A stretch of DNA of 64,000 nucleotides from Nocardia terrae. GTDB lineage: Bacteria > Actinomycetota > Actinomycetes > Mycobacteriales > Mycobacteriaceae. This document shows positions 16,952-29,663 of the stretch, piece by piece. The translations under genes and the position numbers were made by a program. The stretch covers positions 372,001-436,000 of the forward strand of contig NZ_WRPP01000002.1 in the NCBI RefSeq assembly GCF_009760405.1. Reading direction: 5' to 3'. Under the pieces are notes generated by a model that made no database searches, was not told the DNA's origin, and saw nothing but the letters and a program-made list of their open reading frames with translations. Each line of letters opens with the position of its first letter. Within the stretch, counting starts at the first letter, position 1.

Positions 16952-17590
16952 ATGGCTGTGCCCGAAGACCGGGCGGCCAAGTCGGGCGCTGGTGAGTTCT
17001 CGCAGCGGCACGACCCGGAGCGGGTCCAGGCCGGACGCGAGCTGCTCTCCGATTCGGATGTCGGCCGGACCATCGCGCGCATGGCGCACCAGATCATCGA
17101 GAAGACGGCTCTGGACTCCGGCGACCCCAATGTTGCCCGCGTGGTGCTGATCGGAATCCCCACCCGCGGAACCACTCTCGCCCATCGCCTGGCGGGCCGG
17201 ATCGAGGAATTCTCCGGCGTGCGCCCCGCGATCGGCTCCCTGGACATCACCCTCTACCGGGATGATCTGCGCTCCAAGCCGCACCGTCCGCTCGAGCGCA
17301 CCTCGGTGCCCGAGGGCGGGATCGAGGACGCGCTGGTGGTGCTGGTCGACGACGTCCTGTTCTCCGGCCGCACCGTGCGCTCCGCCCTGGACGGGCTGCG
17401 CGATCTGGGTCGCCCGCGGGCGGTCCAGCTCGCGGTGCTCATCGATCGCGGCCATCGCGAACTCCCCATCCGTGCCGACTATGTCGGCAAGAACGTTCCC
17501 ACCGCCCGCACCGAGGACATCTCGGTGCTGCTGCGCGAGCACGACGGCCGCGACGGTGTGTACCTGCGTCAGGAAGGCGACAACGAGTGA
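16952..17590 (+). CDS. pyrR: PyrR, pyrimidine operon regulator / uracil phosphoribosyltransferase
   Basis: A 212-residue bifunctional PyrR. The PRPP-binding loop is [18 protein letters not shown], and RNA-binding and family motifs include [26 protein letters not shown] and [19 protein letters not shown]. It binds the operon's leader RNA when pyrimidine nucleotides are high. ATG 16952 with AAGGAGG gives about 30 extra N-terminal residues compared with the Bacillus protein, as in mycobacteria. It is the first gene of the operon and its stop overlaps the GTG of pyrB. Confidence 0.95.
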   Translation: MAVPEDRAAKSGAGEFSQRHDPERVQAGRELLSDSDVGRTIARMAHQIIEKTALDSGDPNVARVVLIGIPTRGTTLAHRLAGRIEEFSGVRPAIGSLDITLYRDDLRSKPHRPLERTSVPEGGIEDALVVLVDDVLFSGRTVRSALDGLRDLGRPRAVQLAVLIDRGHRELPIRADYVGKNVPTARTEDISVLLREHDGRDGVYLRQEGDNE

Positions 17591-18552
17591 AGCACCTGCT
17601 GTCGGTCACCGACCTGGACCGGGACGCGGCCACGGGTTTGCTGGACGAGGCGGAGCGCTTCGAGCAGGCGCTGCTGGGCCGCGAGGTCAAGAAGCTGCCG
17701 ACCCTGCGCGGCCGCACGGTCATGACAGTGTTCTTCGAGAACTCCACCCGCACCCGGGTCTCCTTCGAGGTCGCGGGCAAGTGGATGAGCGCCGACGTGA
17801 TCAATGTGAGCGCGTCGAGTTCCTCTGTCTCCAAGGGCGAGTCACTGCGCGATACCGCGCTGACCCTGCACGCGGCGGGCGCGGACGCGCTCATCGTGCG
17901 CCACCCCGCCTCGGGCGCGGCGCATCAGATCGCGCGCTGGTTCGCCGAAATGGACGAGGCCGCAAGCGGTTACGCCGGTCCGGGCCCGTCGATCATCAAT
18001 GCCGGTGACGGCATGCACGAGCACCCCACCCAGGCGCTGCTGGACGCGCTGACCCTGCGTCAGCGCCTCGGCGACCTCGAGGGCAAGCGGGTCGTGCTGG
18101 TCGGCGACATCCTGCACAGCCGGGTGGCGCGCTCGAATGCCTTCCTGCTCAGCACCCTCGGCGCCGAGGTGGTGCTGGTCGCGCCGCGCACCCTGCTGCC
18201 GATCGGCGTCGAGTCCTGGCCGGTGCGGATCTCGGATTCCCTGGACGCCGAGCTGCCGGGCGCGGACGCGATCATGATGCTGCGCGTGCAGGCCGAGCGC
18301 ATGAACGGCGGGTTCTTCCCGTCGGCGCGCGAGTACTCGATCCGCTACGGGCTCAACGAGCGTCGGATGAAGATGCTCGACGAGAACGCGGTCGTGCTGC
18401 ATCCGGGTCCGATGCTGCGCGGCATGGAGATCGGTTTCACCGTGGCCGACTCCCCGAAAGCGGCTGTGCTGCAACAGGTCAACAACGGTGTCCATATGCG
18501 CATGGCGGTGCTGTTCCGCCTGCTGGTCGGAACCGACGAGGTGGTCGCGTGA
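17587..18552 (+). CDS. pyrB: Aspartate carbamoyltransferase catalytic subunit
   Basis: A 321-residue enzyme joining carbamoyl phosphate and aspartate to carbamoyl-aspartate. The carbamoyl-phosphate site is [13 protein letters not shown] (STRT), the lid/active-site segment is [13 protein letters not shown], and [20 protein letters not shown] and [11 protein letters not shown] motifs follow the family. The GTG start overlaps the pyrR stop. No pyrI regulatory subunit is visible. Confidence 0.96.
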   Translation: MKHLLSVTDLDRDAATGLLDEAERFEQALLGREVKKLPTLRGRTVMTVFFENSTRTRVSFEVAGKWMSADVINVSASSSSVSKGESLRDTALTLHAAGADALIVRHPASGAAHQIARWFAEMDEAASGYAGPGPSIINAGDGMHEHPTQALLDALTLRQRLGDLEGKRVVLVGDILHSRVARSNAFLLSTLGAEVVLVAPRTLLPIGVESWPVRISDSLDAELPGADAIMMLRVQAERMNGGFFPSAREYSIRYGLNERRMKMLDENAVVLHPGPMLRGMEIGFTVADSPKAAVLQQVNNGVHMRMAVLFRLLVGTDEVVA

Positions 18553-18622
18553 TCGGGTCAGGCCCGGAGGCGGCCGCCTGCATAACCACGGAGGGCCCCC
18601 GATCGCGCGGAGAGGAGACAGC

Positions 18623-19915
18623 ATGAGCGTCCTGATCAAGAATGTCCGTCTGTACGGCGAGGGTGAAGCGGTCGACGTGTTGCTCGCCGATGGCGAGATC
18701 CGCGAGATCGGGGCGGGCCTGACCGCCGACGACGCCGAGATCGTCGACGGCGCGGGTCAGTTCCTGCTGCCGGGCTTCATCGACATGCACACGCACCTGC
18801 GCGAGCCGGGCCGCGAGGACACCGAGACCATCGAATCCGGTTCCGCCGCAGCCGCTCTCGGTGGTTACACGGCGGTGTTCGCCATGGCCAACACCAGCCC
18901 GGTCGCCGACAACGCGGTCATCACCGACCACGTGTGGAAGCGCGGCCAGGAGGTCGGCCTGGTCGACGTGTACCCGGTGGGTGCGGTCACCGTGGGCCTC
19001 GAGGGCAAGCAGCTCGCCGAAATGGGCACCATGGCAGCCGGTCTCGGCGCGGTGCGCATGTTCTCCGACGACGGCATGTGCGTCTACGACCCGCTGATCA
19101 TGCGCCGCGCACTGGAGTACGCGAACTCCCTCGGCGTGCTGATCGCCCAGCACGCGGAGGAGCCGCGCCTGACCAAGGGCGCTGTCGCGCACGAGGGTCC
19201 GACCGCGGCCCGCCTGGGCCTGGCCGGGTGGCCGCGCGCGGCCGAGGAGTCCATCGTGGCCCGTGACGCGCTGCTGGCCCGCGATGCCGGTGCGCGCGTG
19301 CACATCTGCCACGCCTCCACCGCGGGCACCGTCGAACTGCTGAAATGGGCCAAGGCGCAAGGTATTTCGATCACCGCCGAGGTCACCCCGCATCACCTGC
19401 TGCTCGACGACTCGCGTCTCGAGACCTACGACGCGGTGAACCGGGTGAACCCGCCGCTGCGCGAAGCCTCCGACGTGGCCGCCCTGCGGCAGGCCCTGGC
19501 CGAAGGCGTCATCGACTGCGTCGCCACCGACCATGCCCCGCACGCCGATCAGGACAAGTGCTGCGAGTTCGCGGCCGCCCGTCCCGGCATGCTGGGCCTG
19601 GAGACCGCGCTGTCGATCATCGTGAAGACGATGGTCGAGCCGGGACTGCTCGACTGGCGCGGCGTCGCCAAGGTGATGAGCGAGAACCCCGCACAGATCG
19701 TTGGCCTGGACGATCAGGGCCGCCCGCTCGCGGTCGGCGAGCCCGCGAACGTGGTGCTGATCGACCCGGCCGCCGAATGGACGGTGGAGGCGAAGGAACT
19801 CGCCTCGATCGCCCGCAACACGCCCTACCAGGCGATGACGCTGCCCGCGAAGGTGACCGCCACCTTCCTGCGCGGCAAGCTCACCGCCCGGGACGGCAAG
19901 ATCGTCGCCGGTTAA
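18623..19915 (+). CDS. pyrC: Dihydroorotase
   Basis: A 430-residue class I dihydroorotase that cyclises carbamoyl-aspartate to dihydroorotate. The metal ligands are in [10 protein letters not shown], later histidines in IAQHAEEP and HICHAST, and the catalytic aspartate in CVATDHAPH. The start has AGAGGAG. A 70-bp gap after pyrB contains complementary arms (GATCGGG at 18551 and CCCGATC at 18598), the only sizable structured gap inside the operon. Confidence 0.96.
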   Translation: MSVLIKNVRLYGEGEAVDVLLADGEIREIGAGLTADDAEIVDGAGQFLLPGFIDMHTHLREPGREDTETIESGSAAAALGGYTAVFAMANTSPVADNAVITDHVWKRGQEVGLVDVYPVGAVTVGLEGKQLAEMGTMAAGLGAVRMFSDDGMCVYDPLIMRRALEYANSLGVLIAQHAEEPRLTKGAVAHEGPTAARLGLAGWPRAAEESIVARDALLARDAGARVHICHASTAGTVELLKWAKAQGISITAEVTPHHLLLDDSRLETYDAVNRVNPPLREASDVAALRQALAEGVIDCVATDHAPHADQDKCCEFAAARPGMLGLETALSIIVKTMVEPGLLDWRGVAKVMSENPAQIVGLDDQGRPLAVGEPANVVLIDPAAEWTVEAKELASIARNTPYQAMTLPAKVTATFLRGKLTARDGKIVAG

Positions 19916-19944
19916 CGGCGGGTGGGGAACCGAGGAGGACCGTA

Positions 19945-20442
19945 ATGGAACGCACGCTGCAGGTACTGGGATTTCTGGTGCTGTTCGTGCTGTGCCTGGG
20001 GCTCATGTACTGGGCCTGGACCGGGCGAGCCAAGAAGCAGGCGGGCGCGATCGGTGAACTGCCGGCGGTTCCCGCCGACTGCGGCGCGCAGCTGCTCGAG
20101 CCCACCACGGGGCTCTACCTCGGCAGCACCCTCGCCCCCAGCTGGATTCAGCGAATCACAGTGGGCGACCTGGGTTTCCGCGCCACGGCGGAACTCACTC
20201 GATTCGAGCGCGGCATTCTGCTGGAGCGGAATGGCGCGGCGACGATCTGGATTCCCCAGGAATCCATTACCGCGGTGCGCGCCGAGCGCGGGCACGCGGG
20301 CAAAGTGATGACCGAAGACGGTGTGCTGGTGATTCGCTGGACATTGCCGACCGGGACCGAGGTGGATACCGGTTTCCGCGGCGATGACAAGGCGGTTTAC
20401 CCGGCATGGACCGGCGCTACGAAGACGGGAGACGAGGCATGA
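19945..20442 (+). CDS. PH-like single-helix membrane protein (mycobacterial Rv1382 type)
   Basis: A 165-residue protein with one N-terminal membrane helix (residues 5-25, [19 protein letters not shown]) and a soluble PH-like beta domain ([66 protein letters not shown]). It occupies the place held by Rv1382 between pyrC and carA in mycobacteria and is coupled to carA by an ATGA overlap. A conserved position inside the operon suggests a link to pyrimidine synthesis or membrane partners. No function is established to my knowledge. Confidence 0.82.
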   Translation: MERTLQVLGFLVLFVLCLGLMYWAWTGRAKKQAGAIGELPAVPADCGAQLLEPTTGLYLGSTLAPSWIQRITVGDLGFRATAELTRFERGILLERNGAATIWIPQESITAVRAERGHAGKVMTEDGVLVIRWTLPTGTEVDTGFRGDDKAVYPAWTGATKTGDEA

Positions 20443-21556
20443 GCAGCAGTGATACTGCGGTGATGGTGCTCGAGGACGGCCGCGTGTTCCGCGGGACGAC
20501 CTTCGGCGCTGTCGGACAGACCCTGGGCGAGGCGGTGTTCTGCACCGCGATGACCGGGTACCAGGAGACCCTGACCGACCCCAGCTACGACCGCCAGATC
20601 GTGGTGGCCACCGCGCCCCAGATCGGCAACACCGGCTGGAACGACGAGGACGACGAGTCCTCGAAGATCTGGGTCGCGGGCTACGCCGTGCGCGACCCCG
20701 CGCGCCGCGCCTCCAACTGGCGCGCGAACCGCACCCTGCAGGCCGAGCTGGAGAACCAGAACGTCGTCGGCATCGCGGGCATCGACACCCGGGCCCTGGT
20801 GCGGCACTTGCGCACTCGCGGCTCGATGAAGGCGGGCATCTTCTCGGGCGCGGAGCTCACCGAGTACGAGGACATGCTGGCCAAGGTCAACGGCCAGGAG
20901 TCCATGCTCGGCGCGGACCTCGCCGGTGAGGTCTCCACCAAGGAGATGTACACCGTCGACCCGGTCGGCGAGCACCGCTTCACCGTGGTCGCGGTCGACC
21001 TGGGCATCAAGTCCAACACCCCGCGCATGTTCGCCCAGCGCGGCATGCGGGTGCACGTGGTCCCGTCGAACGTCACCTTCGACCAGATCAAGGAACTGAA
21101 CCCCAACGGTGTGTTCCTGTCCAACGGCCCGGGCGACCCGGCCACCCAGGACGCCATGGTGGCCCTGACCCAGCAGGTGCTGGGCGAGGACATTCCGCTG
21201 TTCGGCATCTGCTTCGGCAACCAGATCCTGGGCCGCGCCTTCGGGCGCAACACCTACAAGATGAAGTTCGGCCACCGCGGCATCAATGTGCCGGTCGTCG
21301 AACACCATTCGGGGCGCATCTCGATCACCGCGCAGAACCACGGCTTCGCCCTGGAGGGCGAGCGCGGCGAGGTCTTCGACACCCCGTTCGGCAAGGCCGA
21401 GGTCAGCCACGTGTGCGCCAACGACGGAGTCGTCGAGGGCGTGCAGCTGGTGAGCGGCCGCGCCTTCTCCGTGCAGTACCACCCCGAGGCCGCGGCCGGT
21501 CCCCACGACGCCGCCTACCTCTTCGATCGTTTCGCCATGCTGATGGAAGGTGCCTG

Positions 21557-21557
<1 letters not shown>
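20439..21557 (+). CDS. carA: Carbamoyl phosphate synthase small (glutaminase) subunit
   Basis: A 372-residue subunit that releases ammonia from glutamine for CarB. The class I amidotransferase triad is visible: Cys in [15 protein letters not shown], and His/Glu in [14 protein letters not shown]. The N-terminal domain has [37 protein letters not shown]. The start overlaps the upstream PH-like gene, and the TGA shares its last base with the carB ATG. Confidence 0.97.
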
Positions 21558-24858
<3,301 letters not shown>

Positions 24859-24862
<4 letters not shown>

Positions 24863-25707
24863 CCGCCCCCGGCGGGGCGCGAATGACCACCTTCGGTGTG
24901 CGGCTGCGGGACTCGATGCGCGAGCACGGCCCGCTGTGCGTCGGCATCGACCCGCATCCGCCGCTGCTGCGGGCCTGGGGCCTGAGCGAGGACGCGTCGG
25001 GCGTGGCGAAGTTCGCCGACGCCTGCGTGCGCGCCTTCGCGGGCCGGGTGGCGCTGGTCAAACCGCAGGTCGCGTTCTTCGAGACCTACGGTTCGGCCGG
25101 AATCCTGGTGCTGGAGGAGACGATCGCCGCGCTGCGCGAGGCGGGCACCCTGGTGCTGGCCGACGCCAAGCGCGGCGACATCGGCTCCACCATGGACGCC
25201 TACGCCCACGCCTGGCTCGGCAACGGACCCCTGGGCACCGACGCGGTCACGGTCTCCCCGTACCTCGGATTCGGCTCCCTCACACCGGCTCTGGACCTGG
25301 CCAAGGCCAATGACCGCGGCGTGTTCGTGCTGGCCGCCACCTCCAACCCGGAGGCGGTGGAACTGCAGAACATCACCGGCCCCGACGGCCGCACCATCGC
25401 CCAGCGCATGGTCGACAACGCGGCCGCCGCCAACGCCGGAGCCGAATTCGGTTCCGTCGGCGTGGTCATCGGCGCGACCCTGGACTCGGCCCCGGACCTG
25501 AGCAAGCTCAATGGCCCGATCCTCATGCCGGGCGTCGGCGCACAGGGCGGGGGAGCGGACTCCATCCGCAACCTGGTCCCCGCGAGCGACCTCGGCGCGG
25601 TGCTGCCGAACGTCTCCCGCGAGGTCCTCAAGGCCGGCCCCACGGTCTCCGCGCTGAAGGACAAGGTCGCCGAACTGGCCGCCGAATTCGCCTTCCTGCA
25701 AGGCTGA
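24859..25707 (+). CDS. pyrF: Orotidine 5'-phosphate decarboxylase (long actinobacterial type)
   Basis: A 282-residue decarboxylase forming UMP from OMP. The catalytic lysine motif is [19 protein letters not shown], and [21 protein letters not shown] and [11 protein letters not shown] match the long PyrF family. The ATG overlaps the carB stop; an alternative ATG at 24883 (MTTFGV) would also make a complete protein. It is the last gene of the operon and is followed by a strong hairpin. Confidence 0.95.
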
Positions 25708-25726
25708 TTTCCGTCACAGCGAACGC

Positions 25727-25759
25727 CTCGGGGCATCGGATCGGATCCGGTGCCCCGAG
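25727..25759 (+). terminator. Terminator hairpin of the pyrimidine operon
   Basis: CTCGGGGCA (25727-25735) pairs with TGCCCCGAG (25751-25759), and CGGAT/ATCCG inside extends the stem after one mismatch around a 3-nt loop. It starts 20 bp after the pyrF stop. Only a short CATTT follows, so it lacks a classic T-run. Confidence 0.65.
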
Positions 25760-25796
25760 CCATTTCGGGACGCAGCCCTCGGACAAGAGATCCGAC

Positions 25797-25860
25797 TCAT
25801 CGAATCGCACATCCTGGAGGAGGCTGTCCGATTTCCCTTCCATGATGTGCGACTCGATGA
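25797..25860. repeat. Long near-perfect inverted repeat, role unknown
   Basis: Arms 25797-25813 (TCATCGAATCGCACATC) and 25844-25860 (GATGTGCGACTCGATGA) are complementary over 17 bp with one mismatch, around a 30-base loop. It lies alone in the 300-bp gap between pyrF and the first patatin-like gene, beyond the pyrF terminator and outside any gene I can support. The rest of that gap shows nothing recognisable until the promoter box at 25996. Confidence 0.7.
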
Positions 25861-25995
25861 ATGGGGTGCGACAATTCCGGCCGACCAAGTAGTGAGGGGG
25901 CCGGAAACCGAGCTCGCGCACCCGAACCTGGCCACTGCTCGCTTGATCGAGGCCGTTCCCCAACCGGAGCGGGCTGGAACGTGCCGCCGGACGAC

Positions 25996-26001
25996 TACAG
26001 T
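25996..26001 (+). promoter_or_regulatory. -10 box, probably leaderless start
   Basis: TACAGT ends six bases before the ATG at 26008, so transcription would begin at the start codon. The same TACAGTGGC(A/G)GCATG block precedes the second patatin-like gene at 26891. Confidence 0.55.
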
Positions 26002-26007
26002 GGCGGC

Positions 26008-26853
26008 ATGTCCAGCCCTGTGTCGCCCAATGGATTTCGCACTGCGCTCGTGCTCGGTGGCGGCGGTGCCGTCGGCATACTCTGGATGACCGGGCTAGCG
26101 GTCGGACTGCGCGAGTTGGGGATCGACCTGTCGCGGGCCGATCGATTCGTCGGCACCTCCGCCGGTGCGGTGGTCGCCGCCAACCTGGCCAACGAGGTCG
26201 ACCTGGTGGCCCTGGTCGCGGCGCTGCCCACGGCCGATCCGGCCGCGCCGCCGGTCGACGGGTCGGGGCTGCAGCAGATCATCGCCACCGTGATGGCGGA
26301 GGGATCGAGCCTCACCGAGAGTCGCCGCCGCATCGGGGAGCTCGCGCTCGAGCGGAACGTCGGCGATCCCGCCGAGCACGTGGCACGGATGTCGCGCCAG
26401 CTCGGGTCCATCGGGTGGCCCGAGCGCGATCTCGTGATCACCTCGACCGACATCACCACCGGCGGCCTGCAGACCTGGTTCCCGGACGGAAAGGCCAGTC
26501 TCGGCGAGGCCGTCGCCGCGAGCACCGCGGTCCCGGGCATCTTCCCGCCCATCCCCATCGACGGCCGGTACTACATCGACGGCGGCATGATCTCGCCCAT
26601 CAACGCCGGCCTCGCGGCGGGTGCGGAGCTGATCGTCGTGCTCGAGCCGCTGGCGGGGATGTTCCCGCACGCGCCGTCGGACAGCGAATTGGGCGAAGCC
26701 ACGGTGATATTCGTGGCGCCCGACGACGAGGCGAGGGCGATCATCGGTCCCGATGTCTTCGACCGCGCCGCGCTGCGGCCCGCCTATGACGCCGGATGGC
26801 GCCAGGCCGTGCAGGTCGCCCCGCAGCTGCGCGAGATCTGGCCGGTCGCCTGA
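26008..26853 (+). CDS. Patatin-like phospholipase / RssA-like protein, copy 1
   Basis: A 281-residue patatin-like acyl hydrolase. The oxyanion loop is LVLGGGGAVGILWMTGLA, the serine motif is GTSAGAVVAANLA (GxSxG), and the aspartate of the Ser-Asp dyad is in YYIDGGMISPINAGLA (DGG). No signal peptide is seen, so it should act inside the cell on lipid acyl chains. It has its own probable leaderless promoter and is followed 49 bp later by a paralogue. The substrate is unknown. Confidence 0.87.
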   Translation: MSSPVSPNGFRTALVLGGGGAVGILWMTGLAVGLRELGIDLSRADRFVGTSAGAVVAANLANEVDLVALVAALPTADPAAPPVDGSGLQQIIATVMAEGSSLTESRRRIGELALERNVGDPAEHVARMSRQLGSIGWPERDLVITSTDITTGGLQTWFPDGKASLGEAVAASTAVPGIFPPIPIDGRYYIDGGMISPINAGLAAGAELIVVLEPLAGMFPHAPSDSELGEATVIFVAPDDEARAIIGPDVFDRAALRPAYDAGWRQAVQVAPQLREIWPVA

Positions 26854-26890
26854 GTCGGAGGAATCCTCTCCGCTTCGCCGTTGTCGCGGA

Positions 26891-26896
26891 TACAGT
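26891..26896 (+). promoter_or_regulatory. -10 box, probably leaderless start
   Basis: TACAGT ends six bases before the ATG at 26903, in a block nearly identical to that before the upstream paralogue. Confidence 0.5.
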
Positions 26897-26902
26897 GGCA
26901 GC

Positions 26903-27754
26903 ATGTCTGCCGCGGTGCCGCCCAATGGAATTCGTCACGCGCTCGTGCTCGGAGGGGGCGGCGCGGTCGGCCTGAGCTGGATGGCGGGTGTCGTCATCGG
27001 CCTGCGCGAGAACGGAGTCGATCCGGCCCGCGCCGAGCGGATCGTCGGGACCTCCGCCGGAGCCGTCGTCGGCGCGGCGCTGGCCGCCGAGGTCGACCTG
27101 AGCCTGCTGCTGCGGCGGCCCGCCACCGATACCGCCGACCTGCCGCCGATCGAGTTCGACCCCAACAGCTTCGGGGAGATCTTCGGGCTGCTGTCCACGC
27201 CCGGGCTGGATCCGGCCGAGGCCCGCCGACGGGCCGGGGCCCGGGCGCTCGAGCTGAACGTCGGCGATCCGGCCGCGCACATCGCCCGCATCGGCGCCTT
27301 CGTCGGCCACGCCGAATGGCCGCAACGCGATCTTCGGATCACGGCCATCGACCTCACCACCGGCGAACTCCAGGTCTGGACCCCCGATGGCAAGGCCACC
27401 CTGCCGGAAGCGCTGGCGTCGAGCACCTCGGTCCCGGGCGTCTTCCCGCCCATCCCGATCGAGGGCACCTACTACTTCGACGGCGGCATGCGCTCACCCA
27501 TCAACGCCGACCTGGCCGCCGGGGCCGAACGCATGCTGATCATCGAACCCCTGGCCCACCTGTTCCCGCACAGCCCCTCCGACCGTGACCTCGGCGGCGC
27601 GGCAACGACTTTCATCGTCCCCGACGCCGGAGCCATCGCCGCCTACGGCCCCGATCTCTTCGCTGTCGCCGCTCTCGAACCCGCCTACGAGGCCGGTCTG
27701 CGGCAGGGCGCGGAGGCGGCCCCGGAGGTCAAGGACATCTGGCCGTCCGCCTGA
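26903..27754 (+). CDS. Patatin-like phospholipase / RssA-like protein, copy 2
   Basis: A 283-residue paralogue of the gene just upstream. Motifs are LVLGGGGAVGLSWMAGVV, GTSAGAVVGAALA and YYFDGGMRSPINADLA, so the catalytic Ser and Asp are kept. The two proteins share the N-terminus (PNG-R-ALVLGGGGAVG), the NVGDPA-HIAR/HVAR helix, SST/ASTxVPG(I/V)FPPIPI and the C-terminal WP-A ending, and differ most around residues 75-110. A tandem duplication with divergence is the simplest reading. Confidence 0.87.
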   Translation: MSAAVPPNGIRHALVLGGGGAVGLSWMAGVVIGLRENGVDPARAERIVGTSAGAVVGAALAAEVDLSLLLRRPATDTADLPPIEFDPNSFGEIFGLLSTPGLDPAEARRRAGARALELNVGDPAAHIARIGAFVGHAEWPQRDLRITAIDLTTGELQVWTPDGKATLPEALASSTSVPGVFPPIPIEGTYYFDGGMRSPINADLAAGAERMLIIEPLAHLFPHSPSDRDLGGAATTFIVPDAGAIAAYGPDLFAVAALEPAYEAGLRQGAEAAPEVKDIWPSA

Positions 27755-27795
27755 GCTGTTGGCCGTCGGCTCGGAACCCGGTTGGTGGGCGCATG

Positions 27796-27877
27796 AATGG
27801 GCCTGAGCGTGCGGAACGGCAGTCGAGGTGTGCGAAACCTGCCATCGGACAGCGGTTTGTGCACGAACAGGCCCATT
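27796..27877. repeat. Structured inverted repeat between patatin and LysE genes
   Basis: AATGGGCCTG (27796-27805) pairs with CAGGCCCATT (27868-27877), and GTGC (27809-27812) with GCAC (27861-27864). Inner complementary GGCAG/CTGCC and AGGT/ACCT segments make a branched fold possible. It lies after the patatin stop and upstream of the predicted LysE promoter, so a terminator or a small RNA is possible. Confidence 0.5.
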
Positions 27878-27920
27878 TCGCCGGCGAGCTGATCTCGGCA
27901 CCAGCATTTGCCGGTCCGCG

Positions 27921-27926
27921 TAGGGT
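27921..27926 (+). promoter_or_regulatory. -10 box, probably leaderless start of the LysE gene
   Basis: TAGGGT ends six bases before the GTG at 27933, matching the leaderless pattern seen at several other genes here. Confidence 0.5.
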
Positions 27927-27932
27927 GGTCGG

Positions 27933-28562
27933 GTGCTGTCGCTCACCGAAATTCTCACCCTGGCCGGGGTGATCATCCTCGGCTCCATGTCGCCCGGCCC
28001 GGATTTCCTGATCGTGCTGCGGAATTCGGTGGTCTCGGGCCGCTACGCCGGAGTCGCCAGTGCGCTCGGCATCGCGGCCGGGGTGTTCGTCTGGGCGCTG
28101 GTCACCGCGATCGGTGTGGCCGGACTGCTGGCGGCCTCGGCCGAGGCGTACCTGGTGGTGAAGCTCATCGGCGCGATCTACCTGGCGTTCATCGGAATTC
28201 GCGCCCTGCTCGCCGCACGGCGCGGCGACTACCGGCCCGATCCGGACGCGGCCGCCAATCGTCGCAGCGGGTTCGTGGCGTTCCGGCAGGGCCTGTTCAC
28301 CAACCTGCTGAATCCCAAGTGCGCGGTGTTTTTCATCGCCTTGGTGCCGCAGTTCCTGCCCGCGCATCCGTCCGTGTTCGGCACCCTGGAACTGGCGGCG
28401 GTGTGCACGGTCGCCAACCTGCTCTGGTTCGTCACCCTGGCCTTCGGTGTGGGGGCGCTGCGCCACGTGTTCACCCGCCGCCGGGTGCGCCGCGTGCTCG
28501 ATGCCGCGATGGGCACCTTCATGGTCGGCCTGGGCCTGCGAATCGCCATGGAAAGCAGCTGA
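27933..28562 (+). CDS. LysE/RhtB-family amino acid exporter
   Basis: A 209-residue membrane protein of the LysE/RhtB exporter family, usually six helices, which pumps amino acids or derivatives out of the cell. The signature is GSMSPGPDFLIVLRNSVVSGRYAGVASALGIAAGVFVWA. Hydrophobic helices continue to LDAAMGTFMVGLGLRIAM. The GTG start has a TAGGGT box six bases before it and no ribosome site. Substrate unknown. Confidence 0.88.
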   Translation: MLSLTEILTLAGVIILGSMSPGPDFLIVLRNSVVSGRYAGVASALGIAAGVFVWALVTAIGVAGLLAASAEAYLVVKLIGAIYLAFIGIRALLAARRGDYRPDPDAAANRRSGFVAFRQGLFTNLLNPKCAVFFIALVPQFLPAHPSVFGTLELAAVCTVANLLWFVTLAFGVGALRHVFTRRRVRRVLDAAMGTFMVGLGLRIAMESS

Positions 28563-28644
28563 TTCCACGTCGGAGCACCTGATCCGCCCCTTCCGCCGGG
28601 CACTACGCTGAACCGGACCGCTCGGTAGAAAGGTGGGATTTCTC

Positions 28645-29073
28645 ATGTCCGACGCCGCCCTCGGCCTCGTCTCCTACGGCCAGACCCGCGTCCTGGTGGA
28701 CGATTTCGCGCCCAGCTATCGCTTCTATCGCGATGTGCTCGGCCTGCCGCTCAAACACGAAACCCCCGGCGACGTCCCGGAATCCGACGACGGCCCCTAC
28801 GCCTGCTTCAGCCTCGACGGCCGCGATCTGGCGCTGTTCACCCGCGCGTACCAGGACGCGGCCATCGGCGCCGAGCACCGCCCGCGTGACGGCGTCGACG
28901 GTGTCGTCGTGGTGCTGCGCGTCGCCGATGTCGACAAGGCCGTCGAGGTCGTGCGCGAGCGCGGCGCGCAGATCGTCGCCGAGCCCGTGGATCAGCCCGC
29001 GTGGGGCATGCGCGTCGCGCATCTGCGCGCCCCGGAGGGCACCCTGATCGAGTTCTGTCAGTACGACGACTGA
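28645..29073 (+). CDS. VOC-family (glyoxalase/dioxygenase-fold) protein
   Basis: A 142-residue vicinal oxygen chelate protein with the paired beta-alpha-beta-beta-beta units. The first unit is RVLVDDFAPSYRFYRDVLGLPL with FSLDGRDLALFTR; the second is VVLRVADVDKAVEVVRERGAQIV with MRVAHLRAPEGTLIEFCQYDD, ending in a metal-ligand-like Glu. ATG 28645 has AAAGGTGG upstream. Could be a lyase, dioxygenase or binding protein. Confidence 0.8.
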   Translation: MSDAALGLVSYGQTRVLVDDFAPSYRFYRDVLGLPLKHETPGDVPESDDGPYACFSLDGRDLALFTRAYQDAAIGAEHRPRDGVDGVVVVLRVADVDKAVEVVRERGAQIVAEPVDQPAWGMRVAHLRAPEGTLIEFCQYDD

Positions 29074-29640
29074 CCGCTCGTGTTCGCTCACCGCGAACGG
29101 ATCGAACGCTTGTCCTGATTGCTTGTCTGGCAGCCGCCGCCCCTGCGTCGGTGAAACGTGTCGCGGGGCGGAGGTTTAAGCCGCGAGCGTGTCCGTCAGC
29201 CGCCCGAAACAGGCCGTCCCGTCGGCGATCCGGGGACGTCACAACCTTGCCTACCTGCGGCTGAACCATGCCGGAATTGTGTGTTTCATTACCGCCTCGA
29301 CCGCCCTCGGTGATGCGCGACACGCGGTACCGATTCGAACGACACGCCGAGAAATCCAAGAAAAATCCAGGTCGCGAGATTACAGCTCGGTCACGGTTTC
29401 ATCCGGGGCCAGTCCGGGCCTTCACACCCCCTGTCAAGTTTCCGAAAAAGCCCAGGCTGCAAGGATATTCGAGGCCGCCCCGAACCCGGCGCCGCAAGCG
29501 TTCCAAGACCATCCGCGAGGCCGCCCGTCCGCCCCGGTCGCGCGCCGAATCACGCGCTGACCTGGGGGGTGGGTTCGCAATCGGCAAGCGTCGTGGGTAC
29601 GGTCGCTGAGACCACCGGGTTACCGGAGGTAGATCAAGCA
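29074..29640. other. Non-coding region upstream of mihF
   Basis: No gene is supported in these 567 bp. A small hairpin (GTTCGC 29082-29087 with GCGAAC 29093-29098) follows the VOC gene and may end its transcript. A basic open frame at 29268-29609 has no ribosome site or recognisable domain and was not accepted. The length suggests a long mihF promoter/leader, as is usual for a nucleoid protein gene, but no promoter stood out. Confidence 0.5.
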
Positions 29641-29663
29641 ATGAACGATGAGACGGAGGAACC

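Noticed and set aside
29268..29609. Basic 113-residue open frame upstream of mihF
   Set aside because: No ribosome site, no recognisable domain, Arg/Pro/Lys composition typical of chance frames in GC-rich non-coding DNA.
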